From Rhodopirellula sp. P2 (GTDB lineage Bacteria; Planctomycetota; Planctomycetia; Pirellulales; Pirellulaceae), in assembly GCF_028768465.1 (NCBI RefSeq), contig NZ_CP118225.1:4135001-4199000 (forward strand): a DNA stretch of 64,000 nt, in the 5' to 3' direction. Position 1 is the first letter of the stretch; every line of letters begins with the position of its first letter. The translations under genes were made by a program, and so were the position numbers. Below the pieces are notes generated by a model that worked only from the letters and a program-made list of their open reading frames with translations, was not told the DNA's origin and did no database searches. Below, in pieces: positions 54,266 through 62,078 of the stretch.

Positions 54266-56137
54266 TTAGAAATCGGTCAGCGATTTCGGAGCCCAGGCAA
54301 CTCGCAGTGCATTCAGCACGGCAACCACGTCGATGGCTTCTTGGGCGATTGCGCCTGCGACCGGCGGCAGGTAGCCGGCAGAGGCGATCAACATCCCAAT
54401 CACGCTGAGCGTCATGCCACCAACGGCACTTTGGAGCGCGATGCGGCGCATCCGCCGACTGATGTGCATCAGTTCATCGACTCGGGCCAAGGAGGAATCC
54501 AGGATGACGGCGCCGGCTGCTTCCGTGGTCACGTCGCTGTTTTGACCGAACGCGATGCCGACCGTGGCCGCCATCAGTGCGGGGGCGTCGTTGATCCCAT
54601 CCCCAACGAAAACCGTCTTCGACGTTTTGGTTTGCTCGGTGACGAAACGCAGCTTGTCTTCGGGACTTTGGTCGCCCAAACACTCGGTGATCCCGACTTG
54701 ATTGCCGAGGTATTCGACTTCCGATGTGCGATCACCGGACAGCAGAATGACTCGCTTGACCCCATGGCGAGCATCCAGGTGATCGACGAATGAATGGCCT
54801 TCGCTGCGGGGTGAATCTCGCAGTCGATAGGTGGCGGCGTACTTTCCGTCGATCAGAATGACGCATTCCAGGCCACCGGTTTGTGCTGGCAAACGTTCCG
54901 CCCAGTCGTTTCCCTTGGCAAGAAGTTTCTTGCGGCTGGTGATTTGCATTTCGTGACCATCGACGATTCCGCGAAGTCCCGCACCGGGAGGCTCGCTGAT
55001 TTCGGAAACGCTGAACAACTCATTCTGGGATGAGGTCGCGTTTTGTTCTGCTTCTGCGGACACGATTGCTTCCGCCAGCGGGTGCTTGGAGTAGCGTTCG
55101 AGACTGGCAACCAACTTCAACACGCGCGCCGGGTCCTGGTCAGGAACGACCAACTGCTCGACCAATTTGGGGCGTCCGTACGTCAGCGTGCCGGTCTTGT
55201 CAAAGATCATTGTCTTGCAGCGATCGACTTGTTCCAAAACGGATGGATCGCGAATGATGATCGAACGACGCGCTGAAAGTGAAATCGCACCGAGAATCGC
55301 AACCGGAATTGCGATCAGCAGAGGGCACGGTGTGGCCACGACCATCACGGAGAGGAAACGAACCGGATCACCGCTGACAACCCAAGCCGCCACACCGATC
55401 AGGACGGCGAGCGGTGTGTAGAAAGAACCGAGTTGGTCCCCCAGACGGCGGATTTTCGGGCGGTTCTGCTGCGATGATTCCATCACCTCCATGATCTTGG
55501 CATAACGTGAATCGACGGCCCGCTTGTCCGCCCGGACCGTTAGCGCGGAGTCGCCATTGATCGCACCCGAGAGCACCTGCGAGCCAGGTGTTTTGGACAT
55601 CATGTACGGTTCGCCGGTCAGGTAGGACTCGTCCATCGTGCCGTGACCGGTCACCACCGTCGCATCCACAGGACAAACCTTGTGCGGCAGGACCAAAATC
55701 GTATCGCCAATGGCGATCTCATCCAGTGCGATTTCTTCGGTCGTATCGCCCACTTGGCGAATCGCGATCGCCGGCATGCGATTGGCCAAAGCACGCAACA
55801 CGGACGACGCACTGCGAACGGCATAAGATTCCAATGCCTCCCCACCCGACAGCATCAGAACCACAATTGTGGCTGCCAGGTATTCGCCCAGCAGCACGCC
55901 GGTCACAATCGAGATCCCGGCCAACAAGTCCGATCCAAACTCGGCTCGGAACAGTTTGACCAACAAGTTCCAAACCAATGGGACCCCGCCCAGAACCAAA
56001 GCCAGCACCAACGGCCAGTCGTGCATCGTGACGCCAGCAACGTTGCCATCGGCAGTCATCCCGAAACGCAGCCACAGGTGCACCGCGATCGCAACCACAG
56101 CAAGTCCCGCGATTGTCAGTTGCAAACGATTGTTCAT
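54266..56137 (-). CDS. P1B-type metal-transporting ATPase with TPC motif
   Basis: 623 residues from the ATG at 56137 ([11 protein letters not shown]); the longer frame to 56215 begins before the first helix without benefit. Key elements: A-domain LTGEPYM, the membrane metal-site motif ATPCPLL (Thr269-Pro-Cys-Pro), phosphorylation Asp313 in [10 protein letters not shown], the HP motif in [10 protein letters not shown] and [19 protein letters not shown] instead of CPC or SPC places it near the P1B-5 group, whose studied member Nia moves nickel and iron. No N-terminal metal-binding domain and no C-terminal haemerythrin domain are present, unlike many P1B-5 pumps. Metal export is inferred; which metal is open. 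Confidence 0.9.
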   Translation of the reverse strand: MNNRLQLTIAGLAVVAIAVHLWLRFGMTADGNVAGVTMHDWPLVLALVLGGVPLVWNLLVKLFRAEFGSDLLAGISIVTGVLLGEYLAATIVVLMLSGGEALESYAVRSASSVLRALANRMPAIAIRQVGDTTEEIALDEIAIGDTILVLPHKVCPVDATVVTGHGTMDESYLTGEPYMMSKTPGSQVLSGAINGDSALTVRADKRAVDSRYAKIMEVMESSQQNRPKIRRLGDQLGSFYTPLAVLIGVAAWVVSGDPVRFLSVMVVATPCPLLIAIPVAILGAISLSARRSIIIRDPSVLEQVDRCKTMIFDKTGTLTYGRPKLVEQLVVPDQDPARVLKLVASLERYSKHPLAEAIVSAEAEQNATSSQNELFSVSEISEPPGAGLRGIVDGHEMQITSRKKLLAKGNDWAERLPAQTGGLECVILIDGKYAATYRLRDSPRSEGHSFVDHLDARHGVKRVILLSGDRTSEVEYLGNQVGITECLGDQSPEDKLRFVTEQTKTSKTVFVGDGINDAPALMAATVGIAFGQNSDVTTEAAGAVILDSSLARVDELMHISRRMRRIALQSAVGGMTLSVIGMLIASAGYLPPVAGAIAQEAIDVVAVLNALRVAWAPKSLTDF

Positions 56138-56421
56138 GTTTTTCGCCTTGCGGTTGTTGTGCGTCGTCCAACGCGGGGGAACTTTCGCGACCAGTGGGGC
56201 GGTCCTCGCAGCCACATGCTGACTAAGATGACTGATCCAAGGGGCAACACCAAAGGGGGCTCAATTTGACGCCGCACTGAGGCTCAGGTCTCTCGGTCGA
56301 CCCTCGCACCCAGCGATTCTGCTCCACCAAGCGTCTGATTCGCATTCCTGAACGACAGGGCCTAATCGAAACACGATTTCAGACGACAGTTTAAGCGAAA
56401 GGGGGAGAAGCACGGAACAAC

Positions 56422-58479
56422 TTAACGTTCCACCAGAACGCAAATGGAACGAGCGGGAACATGCATTGTGGGTGACGCGAGGCACTGGCTGGATGGGTTC
56501 GCAGTGAGCTCCGCGAGAGACGTGCATGAGGTGTCGATGGCGACACGCCACTTGTCCATCGCCCACTCTTGGATTCCGAACTCGACTGCCTCGGTTCCAG
56601 CGTTGATTATGACATAGAGATCCGCGTCCTCTTGTGATTCGCCATGCAGGCCATAGGCGAGTTGCCGCGATTCAGGGGACAAGTCGACCACGTGCCCGGT
56701 GCCGTACCAGCGCACGTCGCTACGCCAGAATCGCGAACGGCTGATCGAGGGATGTGCTTTTCGAAAGGCGATCAATTCGCGAACGAAGTCAAAGATGTCG
56801 GCATGCTCAGTGCGTCGATCCCAGTCCAGCCAACTTGTTTCGTTGTCTTGGTTGTACGGGTTGTTGTTCCCACGCTGAGTCTGAAGGAACTCGTCGCCCA
56901 TTCGAAACATCGGGGTTCCATTGGACAGCATCAACAGGCAGAAAAAATTGCGGACCTGTTGTTTACGGAGTTGCAAAATCTCGGGCGGGGCACCGTCGTC
57001 TCCTTCCCAGCCGCAATCCCAACTGTATTCCTTGGCTCCGTCGGTGTTGTTGTTGCCGTTGGCCCAATTGCGTTTCTCGTTGTACGCCGTCAAGTCGTAC
57101 AGCGTGCTGCCGTCATGAGAGGTGATGTAGTTGACGCTCAGCGAAGGCTGCAATGCGTGCGGAAGATCATCCGGAAACAAATCGCAGCTGCCGTACAGTC
57201 GCGTCATCAAATCCGGCACCATGCCACCGTCACCGCGAACGAAACACTGCATCGTGTCGCGGTAATGGGCATTCCACTGCATCCAACGTTGGCCAGGGAA
57301 TTTTTGCCCCAATTGAAACTGCCCATCAGCATCCCAGGGTTCGGCGATCAAGCGATCGTCGCTGAGGTCCGCGTCCGTACCAATTTCACTGACGATCGGG
57401 GGATCGTCCAGGTTGATCGAACCGTCGCTGTTTCGAGTGAAGACGGACGCGAGATCGAAACGAAACCCGTCGACGTGCATGTGAGCGTCCCAGAACCTTA
57501 GGCTGTCGACAATCATCCGGCGGACCGCTCGATTGGCCGTGTGCAAGGTGTTGCCTGTGCCGCTGTGGTTGGCATAGGGAGCGTCCGGGTTGCCCGTCAT
57601 CATGTAGGCGGTGCTGCTGTCGATTCCTTTGAAAGAATAGATGGGGCCGCGGTGATCACCTTCACAAGTGTGGTTGTAAACGACGTCCAAGAGAACCTCG
57701 ATTCCCTCGGCGTGCAGGGCCTTCACCATCGTGCAGAACTCGTCTCTTTGGTTGCAAGCGGAGGGATCGGTTGCGTAGGCGTGATGCGGCGAGAAAAAGT
57801 TCAGGGGCATGTATCCCCAGTAGTCGCCGTCGTCGGGATCGAATTGAAAGATGGGCATCAATTGCACTGCCGTCACGCCCAGTTCAACCAAGTAGGGGAT
57901 CTTATCAACGACCCCCAGGAACGTCCCTCGATGTGCCTCGGGCACGCCAGAGTTCGGGTTTCGAGTGAAGCCACGAACATGCATCTCGTAAATCACGAGG
58001 TCGCTGCCATGCCGAGTCAGTTGTTCGTCTTGCCAATCGAATTCGCAAAATTGGTGAGGCAGAATGCCCAGCGGGGCTTGTCCCGCGTTGGATCCAGGAC
58101 GACGAGCTGCATCCCGCGAAAATGTTTCGGGAAAGAAGACTCCTTTGGCAAACGGGTCCAACAGAATTTTTTCAAAGTCAAAGTCATGAAAGTCGTAGCC
58201 TCCTTGCGGCGCTGGTCCGTCGACTCGGTAGGCATAATACGACCAATCGTCTGACGGTTCGCGGTGGACGCGGCAATGCCAAACCGGGCCTGATTTGTTG
58301 CACAAATAGTTGAGCTTCACCTCGCGAGCGGGATGAACCAAATCGTCTTGTCCGTACAGCAGCAAATGCACCGCGGTGGCATGCCGCGAATAAAGCGCGA
58401 AATTGAACGAGGACTCTTCCGCAATCCAAGTCGCGCCGAGAGGGAATGGCGAACCTTCAATTTGTTCCCAGGCGTTCAT
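56422..58479 (-). CDS. glgX: Glycogen debranching enzyme GlgX/TreX-like
   Basis: 685 residues from the ATG at 58479 (MNAWEQIEGSPFPLG); ten extra residues are possible upstream. An N-terminal CBM48 domain (PLGATWIAEESSFNFALYSRHATAV) is followed by a GH13 barrel. Visible catalytic residues are nucleophile Asp342 in HVDGFRFDLASVF, acid Glu380 in LIAEPWDADG and Asp456 in YITSHDGSTL. LDVVYNHTCEGD and YNQDNETSW are also debranching-type. It hydrolyses alpha-1,6 branches in glycogen limit dextrins in the cytoplasm, releasing maltodextrins. It is divergent from a small acidic gene, with sigma-54-like elements facing both ways between them. Confidence 0.95.
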   Translation of the reverse strand: MNAWEQIEGSPFPLGATWIAEESSFNFALYSRHATAVHLLLYGQDDLVHPAREVKLNYLCNKSGPVWHCRVHREPSDDWSYYAYRVDGPAPQGGYDFHDFDFEKILLDPFAKGVFFPETFSRDAARRPGSNAGQAPLGILPHQFCEFDWQDEQLTRHGSDLVIYEMHVRGFTRNPNSGVPEAHRGTFLGVVDKIPYLVELGVTAVQLMPIFQFDPDDGDYWGYMPLNFFSPHHAYATDPSACNQRDEFCTMVKALHAEGIEVLLDVVYNHTCEGDHRGPIYSFKGIDSSTAYMMTGNPDAPYANHSGTGNTLHTANRAVRRMIVDSLRFWDAHMHVDGFRFDLASVFTRNSDGSINLDDPPIVSEIGTDADLSDDRLIAEPWDADGQFQLGQKFPGQRWMQWNAHYRDTMQCFVRGDGGMVPDLMTRLYGSCDLFPDDLPHALQPSLSVNYITSHDGSTLYDLTAYNEKRNWANGNNNTDGAKEYSWDCGWEGDDGAPPEILQLRKQQVRNFFCLLMLSNGTPMFRMGDEFLQTQRGNNNPYNQDNETSWLDWDRRTEHADIFDFVRELIAFRKAHPSISRSRFWRSDVRWYGTGHVVDLSPESRQLAYGLHGESQEDADLYVIINAGTEAVEFGIQEWAMDKWRVAIDTSCTSLAELTANPSSQCLASPTMHVPARSICVLVER

Positions 58480-58542
58480 GGCGATGTCGTTCAAAGAGGG
58501 AAGAAGCAAGAAATCGTGTCCTCTGGAATCGTTGTTTTAAAA

Positions 58543-58557
58543 GCAAACCAGGGACCA
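58543..58557 (-). promoter_or_regulatory. Candidate sigma-54 promoter of glgX
   Basis: Minus strand TGGTCC-CTGGT-TTGC, GG-N10-GC spacing correct, 8 of 10 matches to TGGCAC-N5-TTGC. The -12 end is 64 bases from the glgX ATG. Confidence 0.4.
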
Positions 58558-58594
58558 AATTTCTGCACAGGTCGTTTGCGACGGAATGTCGCTC

Positions 58595-58627
58595 TGACAG
58601 TCTGTCACCGCTGTCACACCCTGTGTG
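58595..58627. promoter_or_regulatory. Dyads between divergent sigma-54-like promoters
   Basis: TGACAG-T-CTGTCA (58595-58607) and CACAC-CCT-GTGTG (58615-58627). The second shares the CACA...TGTG form with dyads at 46571 and 61835 and is centred about 64 bases upstream of the glgX -24 and 113 bases upstream of the opposite -24. Confidence 0.4.
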
Positions 58628-58733
58628 CGATCGCGCAGCCGCTGTCCGCATACGCTCATGCCCTGGCCGAGTCAGGTGGGCAAGCCGATGCCGAAGCAAC
58701 TGTCTGCGGGATGTCGACGCTTGGGGGAGGATT

Positions 58734-58749
58734 TGGCTCGCACTTTGCA
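58734..58749 (+). promoter_or_regulatory. Strong sigma-54 promoter candidate
   Basis: TGGCTC-GCACT-TTGCA, 9 of 10 consensus positions plus the following A, with exact GG-N10-GC spacing. The -12 GC is 41 bases from the ATG at 58789. Confidence 0.6.
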
Positions 58750-58788
58750 CTCTTGACCGTTGTTTGAATTTCACCCGCGAGGCATCCA

Positions 58789-59094
58789 ATGAACGATCCG
58801 TTTGTCCAATCGGAATGGCAATCCCTGTGTGAACGTGTTCACGGGTGTGCCCAGTCGCTAGCCAACGACAAATCCGAGGAGAAAATCTTCGATTCGCAGG
58901 CGCATGCATTTGCATCCAGTGAGCCACCGCATCGGTACTCCGAATTGCTTGCCAAGGTCGCCGAAGCAGCTCATCTTGCCGTGAAATGGCAATCGGATGT
59001 GAAGCACGATACGGAGGACCATTGGATTGACGAGGCAAGCGACGAGAGTTTCCCCGCCAGTGATCCACCGGCATTCACCTCCACGCACGCCTGA
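58789..59094 (+). CDS. Small protein with conserved acidic SFPASDPP tail
   Basis: 101 residues. The N-terminal two thirds are polar and helical (WQSLCERVHGCAQSLAND, LAKVAEAAHLAVKWQ). The end reads DEASDESFPASDPPAFTS, a short acidic motif that I recognise from many small uncharacterised proteobacterial and planctomycete proteins, usually as a C-terminal tail. No signal peptide or membrane segment is seen. It is a single gene, with a near-consensus sigma-54-like element about 40 bases upstream, and divergent from glgX. The function is unknown; placement suggests a stress- or energy-related role. Confidence 0.75.
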   Translation: MNDPFVQSEWQSLCERVHGCAQSLANDKSEEKIFDSQAHAFASSEPPHRYSELLAKVAEAAHLAVKWQSDVKHDTEDHWIDEASDESFPASDPPAFTSTHA

Positions 59095-59212
59095 GATTCA
59101 GTTCGACAAGATCGCGAATGCATTCCCTGAAGCACTGTTTGGGTGGGGGGAATTGTGCATTGGGTGGATTGGTTGAGATTCCGGGGACATTCGTTCCGAA
59201 TCGCTGCTGGGA

Positions 59213-59860
59213 TCACGGTTTGAGAGCCGTCGTCACCTCAGTCGAAGTTCCTGGGACCGAGTTCAAGTCCTCTGCTTCGATGTCCTGGAATTGTTCTCGC
59301 AAGGTCGCGTACTCACGCCGGAACCCGTCCGCGTCACCAAAGTCACAGAACAGGCACTGACGAGTGTGGCAACCCTTGCTGAGTTTGGCGTGTTTGATCG
59401 GGCACCAGTACTGTTCCGTGCGCGCGGAGATTTCGCTGGCGTAAGCCAGGACCCCGTTTCCGTACCCGCAGTAAACGCAGTTGAGTTTTTCGATCACATT
59501 CAAATAGCTCAGCAGGTGTCGGTCAATCACCACGTACTCTGAGCGACGAACGCGGGGGACGTGGTACACAGGAAAACAAATCCACTGGTAAACGCTGACG
59601 AACAGATCCAGCAGCGCCAACGGGATGATCAGTGAATAGATCACGGGCGCGGTCAGGATCATCAAGAACGGAGATTCCCAGATGGTCTTCCAAACCTGCC
59701 GAGCCTGCGCCCGATGACGCTTTTTGATTTCTGGAGAAAACACAGCCCGGCCTCGATCGAGGTCGAACGTCAGCTTGGATTGCGTTTGTTGAATTTTCTC
59801 GGAGACCAGTTGCTCTAGTTCGCGGATCTCAGCAAGAAGCTTGTCCAGGGGAGGTTTCAT
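59213..59860 (-). CDS. Cysteine-rich membrane protein, probable metal-binding
   Basis: 215 residues from the ATG at 59860 (MKPPLDKLLAEIRELEQLV). The longer frame to 60088 overlaps the divergent epimerase promoter and lacks coding character. A helical, charged N-terminus (1-60) precedes one long hydrophobic segment (FLMILTAPVIYSLIIPLALLD, roughly 65-85) that could form two passes. A soluble part follows with CVYCGYGNG and, about 25 residues later, CPIKHAKLSKGCHTRQCLFCDFGD. The six or seven Cys plus His pattern suggests a zinc or iron-sulfur site on the cytoplasmic face. No family name is certain. It is divergent from the epimerase gene. Confidence 0.7.
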   Translation of the reverse strand: MKPPLDKLLAEIRELEQLVSEKIQQTQSKLTFDLDRGRAVFSPEIKKRHRAQARQVWKTIWESPFLMILTAPVIYSLIIPLALLDLFVSVYQWICFPVYHVPRVRRSEYVVIDRHLLSYLNVIEKLNCVYCGYGNGVLAYASEISARTEQYWCPIKHAKLSKGCHTRQCLFCDFGDADGFRREYATLREQFQDIEAEDLNSVPGTSTEVTTALKP

Positions 59861-59918
59861 GATGAGCCAGCGACTTGAAATGGGGCGTGAGCAGTGATGG
59901 GTGCAAGTTGATTGGAAC

Positions 59919-59933
59919 GCAGTTGGCGTGCCG
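59919..59933 (-). promoter_or_regulatory. Candidate sigma-54 promoter of the Cys-rich membrane protein gene
   Basis: Minus strand CGGCAC-GCCAA-CTGC; GG-N10-GC spacing exact, 8 of 10 matches. The -12 end is 59 bases before the ATG at 59860. Its -24 end is 13 bases from the -24 of the opposite promoter. Confidence 0.45.
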
Positions 59934-59945
59934 AGTCGTGCAGTC

Positions 59946-59960
59946 CGGCACGTTGCTTGC
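59946..59960 (+). promoter_or_regulatory. Candidate sigma-54 promoter of the epimerase gene
   Basis: CGGCAC-GTTGC-TTGC, 9 of 10 consensus matches with exact GG-N10-GC spacing. The -12 end is 91 bases before the ATG at 60051. Confidence 0.5.
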
Positions 59961-60050
59961 GTTGCCCGGCGATCTCGCATTGTCATTGCACTCGTGCTGA
60001 CGAGGGGGCTGATGCGTGTTGGCGGGCAAACTCCATTTTTGAGAAACAAC

Positions 60051-61088
60051 ATGAGACATGCTTTTGTGACCGGGGCCAGCGGCTTCATCGGCGGCCACCT
60101 GGTTCGTCAACTTCGCGAGTCAGGGCACGAGGTGACCTGCTTGGTTCGCCGGACATCTGACACCAGCCAGCTTGACGAGATGCAGCCACGGTATGTCATT
60201 GGCGATATCACGGACCCTGAATCGTTCTCCAAGTATCTGGCTGATGTTGATGTGGTTTACCACTTGGCGGGAGCGACGAAGAGTCTACGAAAACGCGATT
60301 TGGATCGGATCAATGTGGATGGCGCGCGAATCGTCGCGCGCAGTTGCGCACATCAGCGCAGTCCGCCCACCCTGGTGCACGTGTCTTCGTTGGCGGCGGT
60401 GGGCCCGACAACATGCAGTTGCCCCCGCATTGAATCTGACGAGCCACAACCGGTTTCGAACTATGGACGCAGCAAATTGGGCGGCGAAAGGGAGGTGATT
60501 CAATTTGCTTCGGAAGTCCCCACGACCATCATTCGACCGCCGATCGTGTTGGGGGAAGCCGATCGCGATGGATTGACCATGTTTGACAGTATCGCTCGGT
60601 GGAACCTGCACCTCGTTCCCGGATTTTCCGACGAGCGGTTTTCGGTTGTCCATGGCGATGATCTGGCTGCCGCGTTGATTTTGGCGTCCAAGAAGGGGCG
60701 TCGCATTGAGCCCGAACATCCCAGTGTCGGCCGGTACTTTGTGGCCGCGGATGAATCGCCCACGTACGCGGAATTGGGGCAGATGGTCGGGCAAGCTTTG
60801 GGACGCGATCATGTTCGTGTGCTGCGCAATCCCAAGTCCGCTGTGTGGGCAATCGCGGCGATCAATGAGTTCGCCAGCCAGGTGCGTCGACGCGCCCATA
60901 TTCTGGGGTTGGACAAGGCCCGCGAGGCGACCGCCGGTTCCTGGATTTGCAGTGGGCGTTCTTTTGAACACGACACGGGGTTTCGACCCGAATGCGACTT
61001 GCAGGCTCGACTGGATCAAACCGCTCGCTGGTACATCGAGCAGGGGTGGTTGCCAGAGCCGCGATTCGCCCAATGCCAAGCCTCTTGA
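60051..61088 (+). CDS. NAD-dependent epimerase/dehydratase family protein (extended SDR)
   Basis: 345 residues from the ATG at 60051 (MRHAFVTGASGFIGG); the open frame upstream to 59901 is the promoter region. NAD site TGASGFIGGHLV (7-18), HLAGATKS, catalytic Ser112/113 in HVSSLAAVG, and Tyr138 and Lys142 in NYGRSKLGGE are all present. The RPPIVLGEADRDGL and FSVVHGDDLAAALI segments are typical of the atypical-epimerase branch that includes hopanoid-associated HpnA and 3-beta-HSD-like reductases. The substrate may be a nucleotide sugar, an aldehyde or an isoprenoid. It converges on the next gene across a strong stem-loop. Confidence 0.9.
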   Translation: MRHAFVTGASGFIGGHLVRQLRESGHEVTCLVRRTSDTSQLDEMQPRYVIGDITDPESFSKYLADVDVVYHLAGATKSLRKRDLDRINVDGARIVARSCAHQRSPPTLVHVSSLAAVGPTTCSCPRIESDEPQPVSNYGRSKLGGEREVIQFASEVPTTIIRPPIVLGEADRDGLTMFDSIARWNLHLVPGFSDERFSVVHGDDLAAALILASKKGRRIEPEHPSVGRYFVAADESPTYAELGQMVGQALGRDHVRVLRNPKSAVWAIAAINEFASQVRRRAHILGLDKAREATAGSWICSGRSFEHDTGFRPECDLQARLDQTARWYIEQGWLPEPRFAQCQAS

Positions 61089-61112
61089 ACTTGTTCAGCT
61101 GACGACAAGGTG

Positions 61113-61146
61113 GCCAGCAATTGGATCGTCTGATCCGATCGCTGGC
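61113..61146. terminator. Stem-loop between convergent genes
   Basis: GCCAGC...GCTGGC outer arms enclose GGATC-GTCT-GATCC. It lies 24 bases after the epimerase stop and 54 bases from the opposite stop, so it could end transcripts from both sides. It is followed on the plus strand by two GGGAAAGGGAA units. Confidence 0.5.
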
Positions 61147-61200
61147 ATTTGGGAAAGGGAATTCGGGAAAGGGAACTTGGGAAGACGGGCTCGGCGAGAA

Positions 61201-61710
61201 TCACTCGGACGTCTGCTTGCCGGATCGCAGATGGTCCAGCTCGTCTTGTTCGGCTTCCGCGAAGAAGAGCGGCAAGTACGGCGTGTTGATCAGCACTGCC
61301 AGGAAGAACAATCCGGAAGCGATGATGCCCACGTATTGCCATTCAAAGAAGGCCGCTGCGATGATGAATGCGGCGGCGGCAAGCACCCCCAGCACCTTCA
61401 GCATCAGGATCACCCCAGCCGTTTCAACATCGGCATCGACTTCTTCTTTGGTGAGGCGATTTGGCCCTCGTTCCCGCAACTCAGTCGCTCGGGATCGCAC
61501 TTCCAAGTAGTTCACGAACGCTAAAACGGCATACAGAAACGGAATTGGAATCGCGGCCAAGTAAGCGACCTCGGAGAAGAAGAACAGGGACACGCAAGTT
61601 CCGATCAAACTGGCCGCCAAGAGAATCCGAACCCCCGTTCGGAAGTGGCGTGAAAGAGCGTGGGCGTCAGGTTCTGTGGGCAGTCGGTGGGTGGTTGCTG
61701 GAGTGCTCAT
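61201..61710 (-). CDS. Small multi-pass membrane protein
   Basis: 169 residues from the ATG at 61710 (MSTPATTHRLPTEPD); the frame open to 62085 crosses the minisatellite and is not real. Four hydrophobic segments: TGVRILLAASLIGTCVSLFFF, VAYLAAIPIPFLYAVLAFV, VILMLKVLGVLAAAAFIIAAA and VGIIASGLFFLAVLINT. Between the pairs is a charged loop (RERGPNRLTKEEVDADVE). The family is not recognised. It is divergent from the phosphoketolase gene, with its own sigma-54-like element upstream. Confidence 0.7.
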   Translation of the reverse strand: MSTPATTHRLPTEPDAHALSRHFRTGVRILLAASLIGTCVSLFFFSEVAYLAAIPIPFLYAVLAFVNYLEVRSRATELRERGPNRLTKEEVDADVETAGVILMLKVLGVLAAAAFIIAAAFFEWQYVGIIASGLFFLAVLINTPYLPLFFAEAEQDELDHLRSGKQTSE

Positions 61711-61776
61711 TGGAATTGCCGAGTGAGTGAATGGCCAAGTCAAAGTTGACGGCCGTCGGATAGCAACCGTTCCCAA

Positions 61777-61791
61777 GCGATTCTTGTGCCC
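61777..61791 (-). promoter_or_regulatory. Candidate sigma-54 promoter of the small membrane protein gene
   Basis: Minus strand GGGCAC-AAGAA-TCGC; exact GG-N10-GC, 8 of 10 matches. The -12 end is 67 bases before the ATG at 61710. Confidence 0.4.
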
Positions 61792-61828
61792 ACCCGTTTT
61801 CACGGTGTTTGGAACCCCGGGGATGTTC

Positions 61829-61857
61829 CATCCCGCACAGCGACTGTGCGTGGGATG
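61829..61857. promoter_or_regulatory. Hairpin / activator-site candidate in the phosphoketolase control region
   Basis: CATCCC-GCACAG-CGA-CTGTGC-GT-GGGATG: a 12-bp stem with a 2-base bulge. The core GCACAG-CGA-CTGTGC resembles the dyads at 46571 and 58615. Its centre is about 51 bases upstream of the minus-strand -24 and about 220 bases upstream of the phosphoketolase -24. Confidence 0.4.
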
Positions 61858-61897
61858 CCATCCTGTCACAGCGGCGAGGGCAGCCCGAACGATCTTG

Positions 61898-62027
61898 GGC
61901 AGGGACATGGGGCAGGGACATGGGGCAGGGACATTGGGCAGGGACATTGGGCAGGGACATGGGTCAGGGATATGGGTCAGGGATATGGGGCAGGGATATG
62001 GGGCAGGGATATCGGACAAGGAAATGG
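61898..62027. repeat. 13-bp minisatellite, ten units
   Basis: Ten head-to-tail units of GGCAGGGACATGG with small variants (ATTG at the end of units 3 and 4, GTCAGGGATATGG in units 6-7, GATATGG later, last unit degenerate). The period is exactly 13 throughout. It lies outside any gene and 37 bases upstream of the phosphoketolase -24 element. Confidence 0.9.
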
Positions 62028-62063
62028 GATGGTTCGACCAGCAAGATGTGTTCTTGGCGGCTG

Positions 62064-62078
62064 TGGTACAGCAATTGC
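62064..62078 (+). promoter_or_regulatory. Candidate sigma-54 promoter of the phosphoketolase gene
   Basis: TGGTAC-AGCAA-TTGC, 9 of 10 consensus positions and exact GG-N10-GC spacing, 45 bases before the ATG at 62123. Confidence 0.55.

Larger units (their letters stand above)
58480..58788. other. Divergent regulatory region glgX / small acidic protein
   Basis: 309 bases without a gene. It holds two oppositely facing sigma-54-like elements (58543-58557 minus, 58734-58749 plus) and between them two dyads, TGACAG-T-CTGTCA at 58595-58607 and CACAC-CCT-GTGTG at 58615-58627. Confidence 0.5.

Noticed and set aside
61898..62027. Repeat array as a CRISPR
   Set aside because: Units are contiguous 13-mers without spacers and there are no cas genes.
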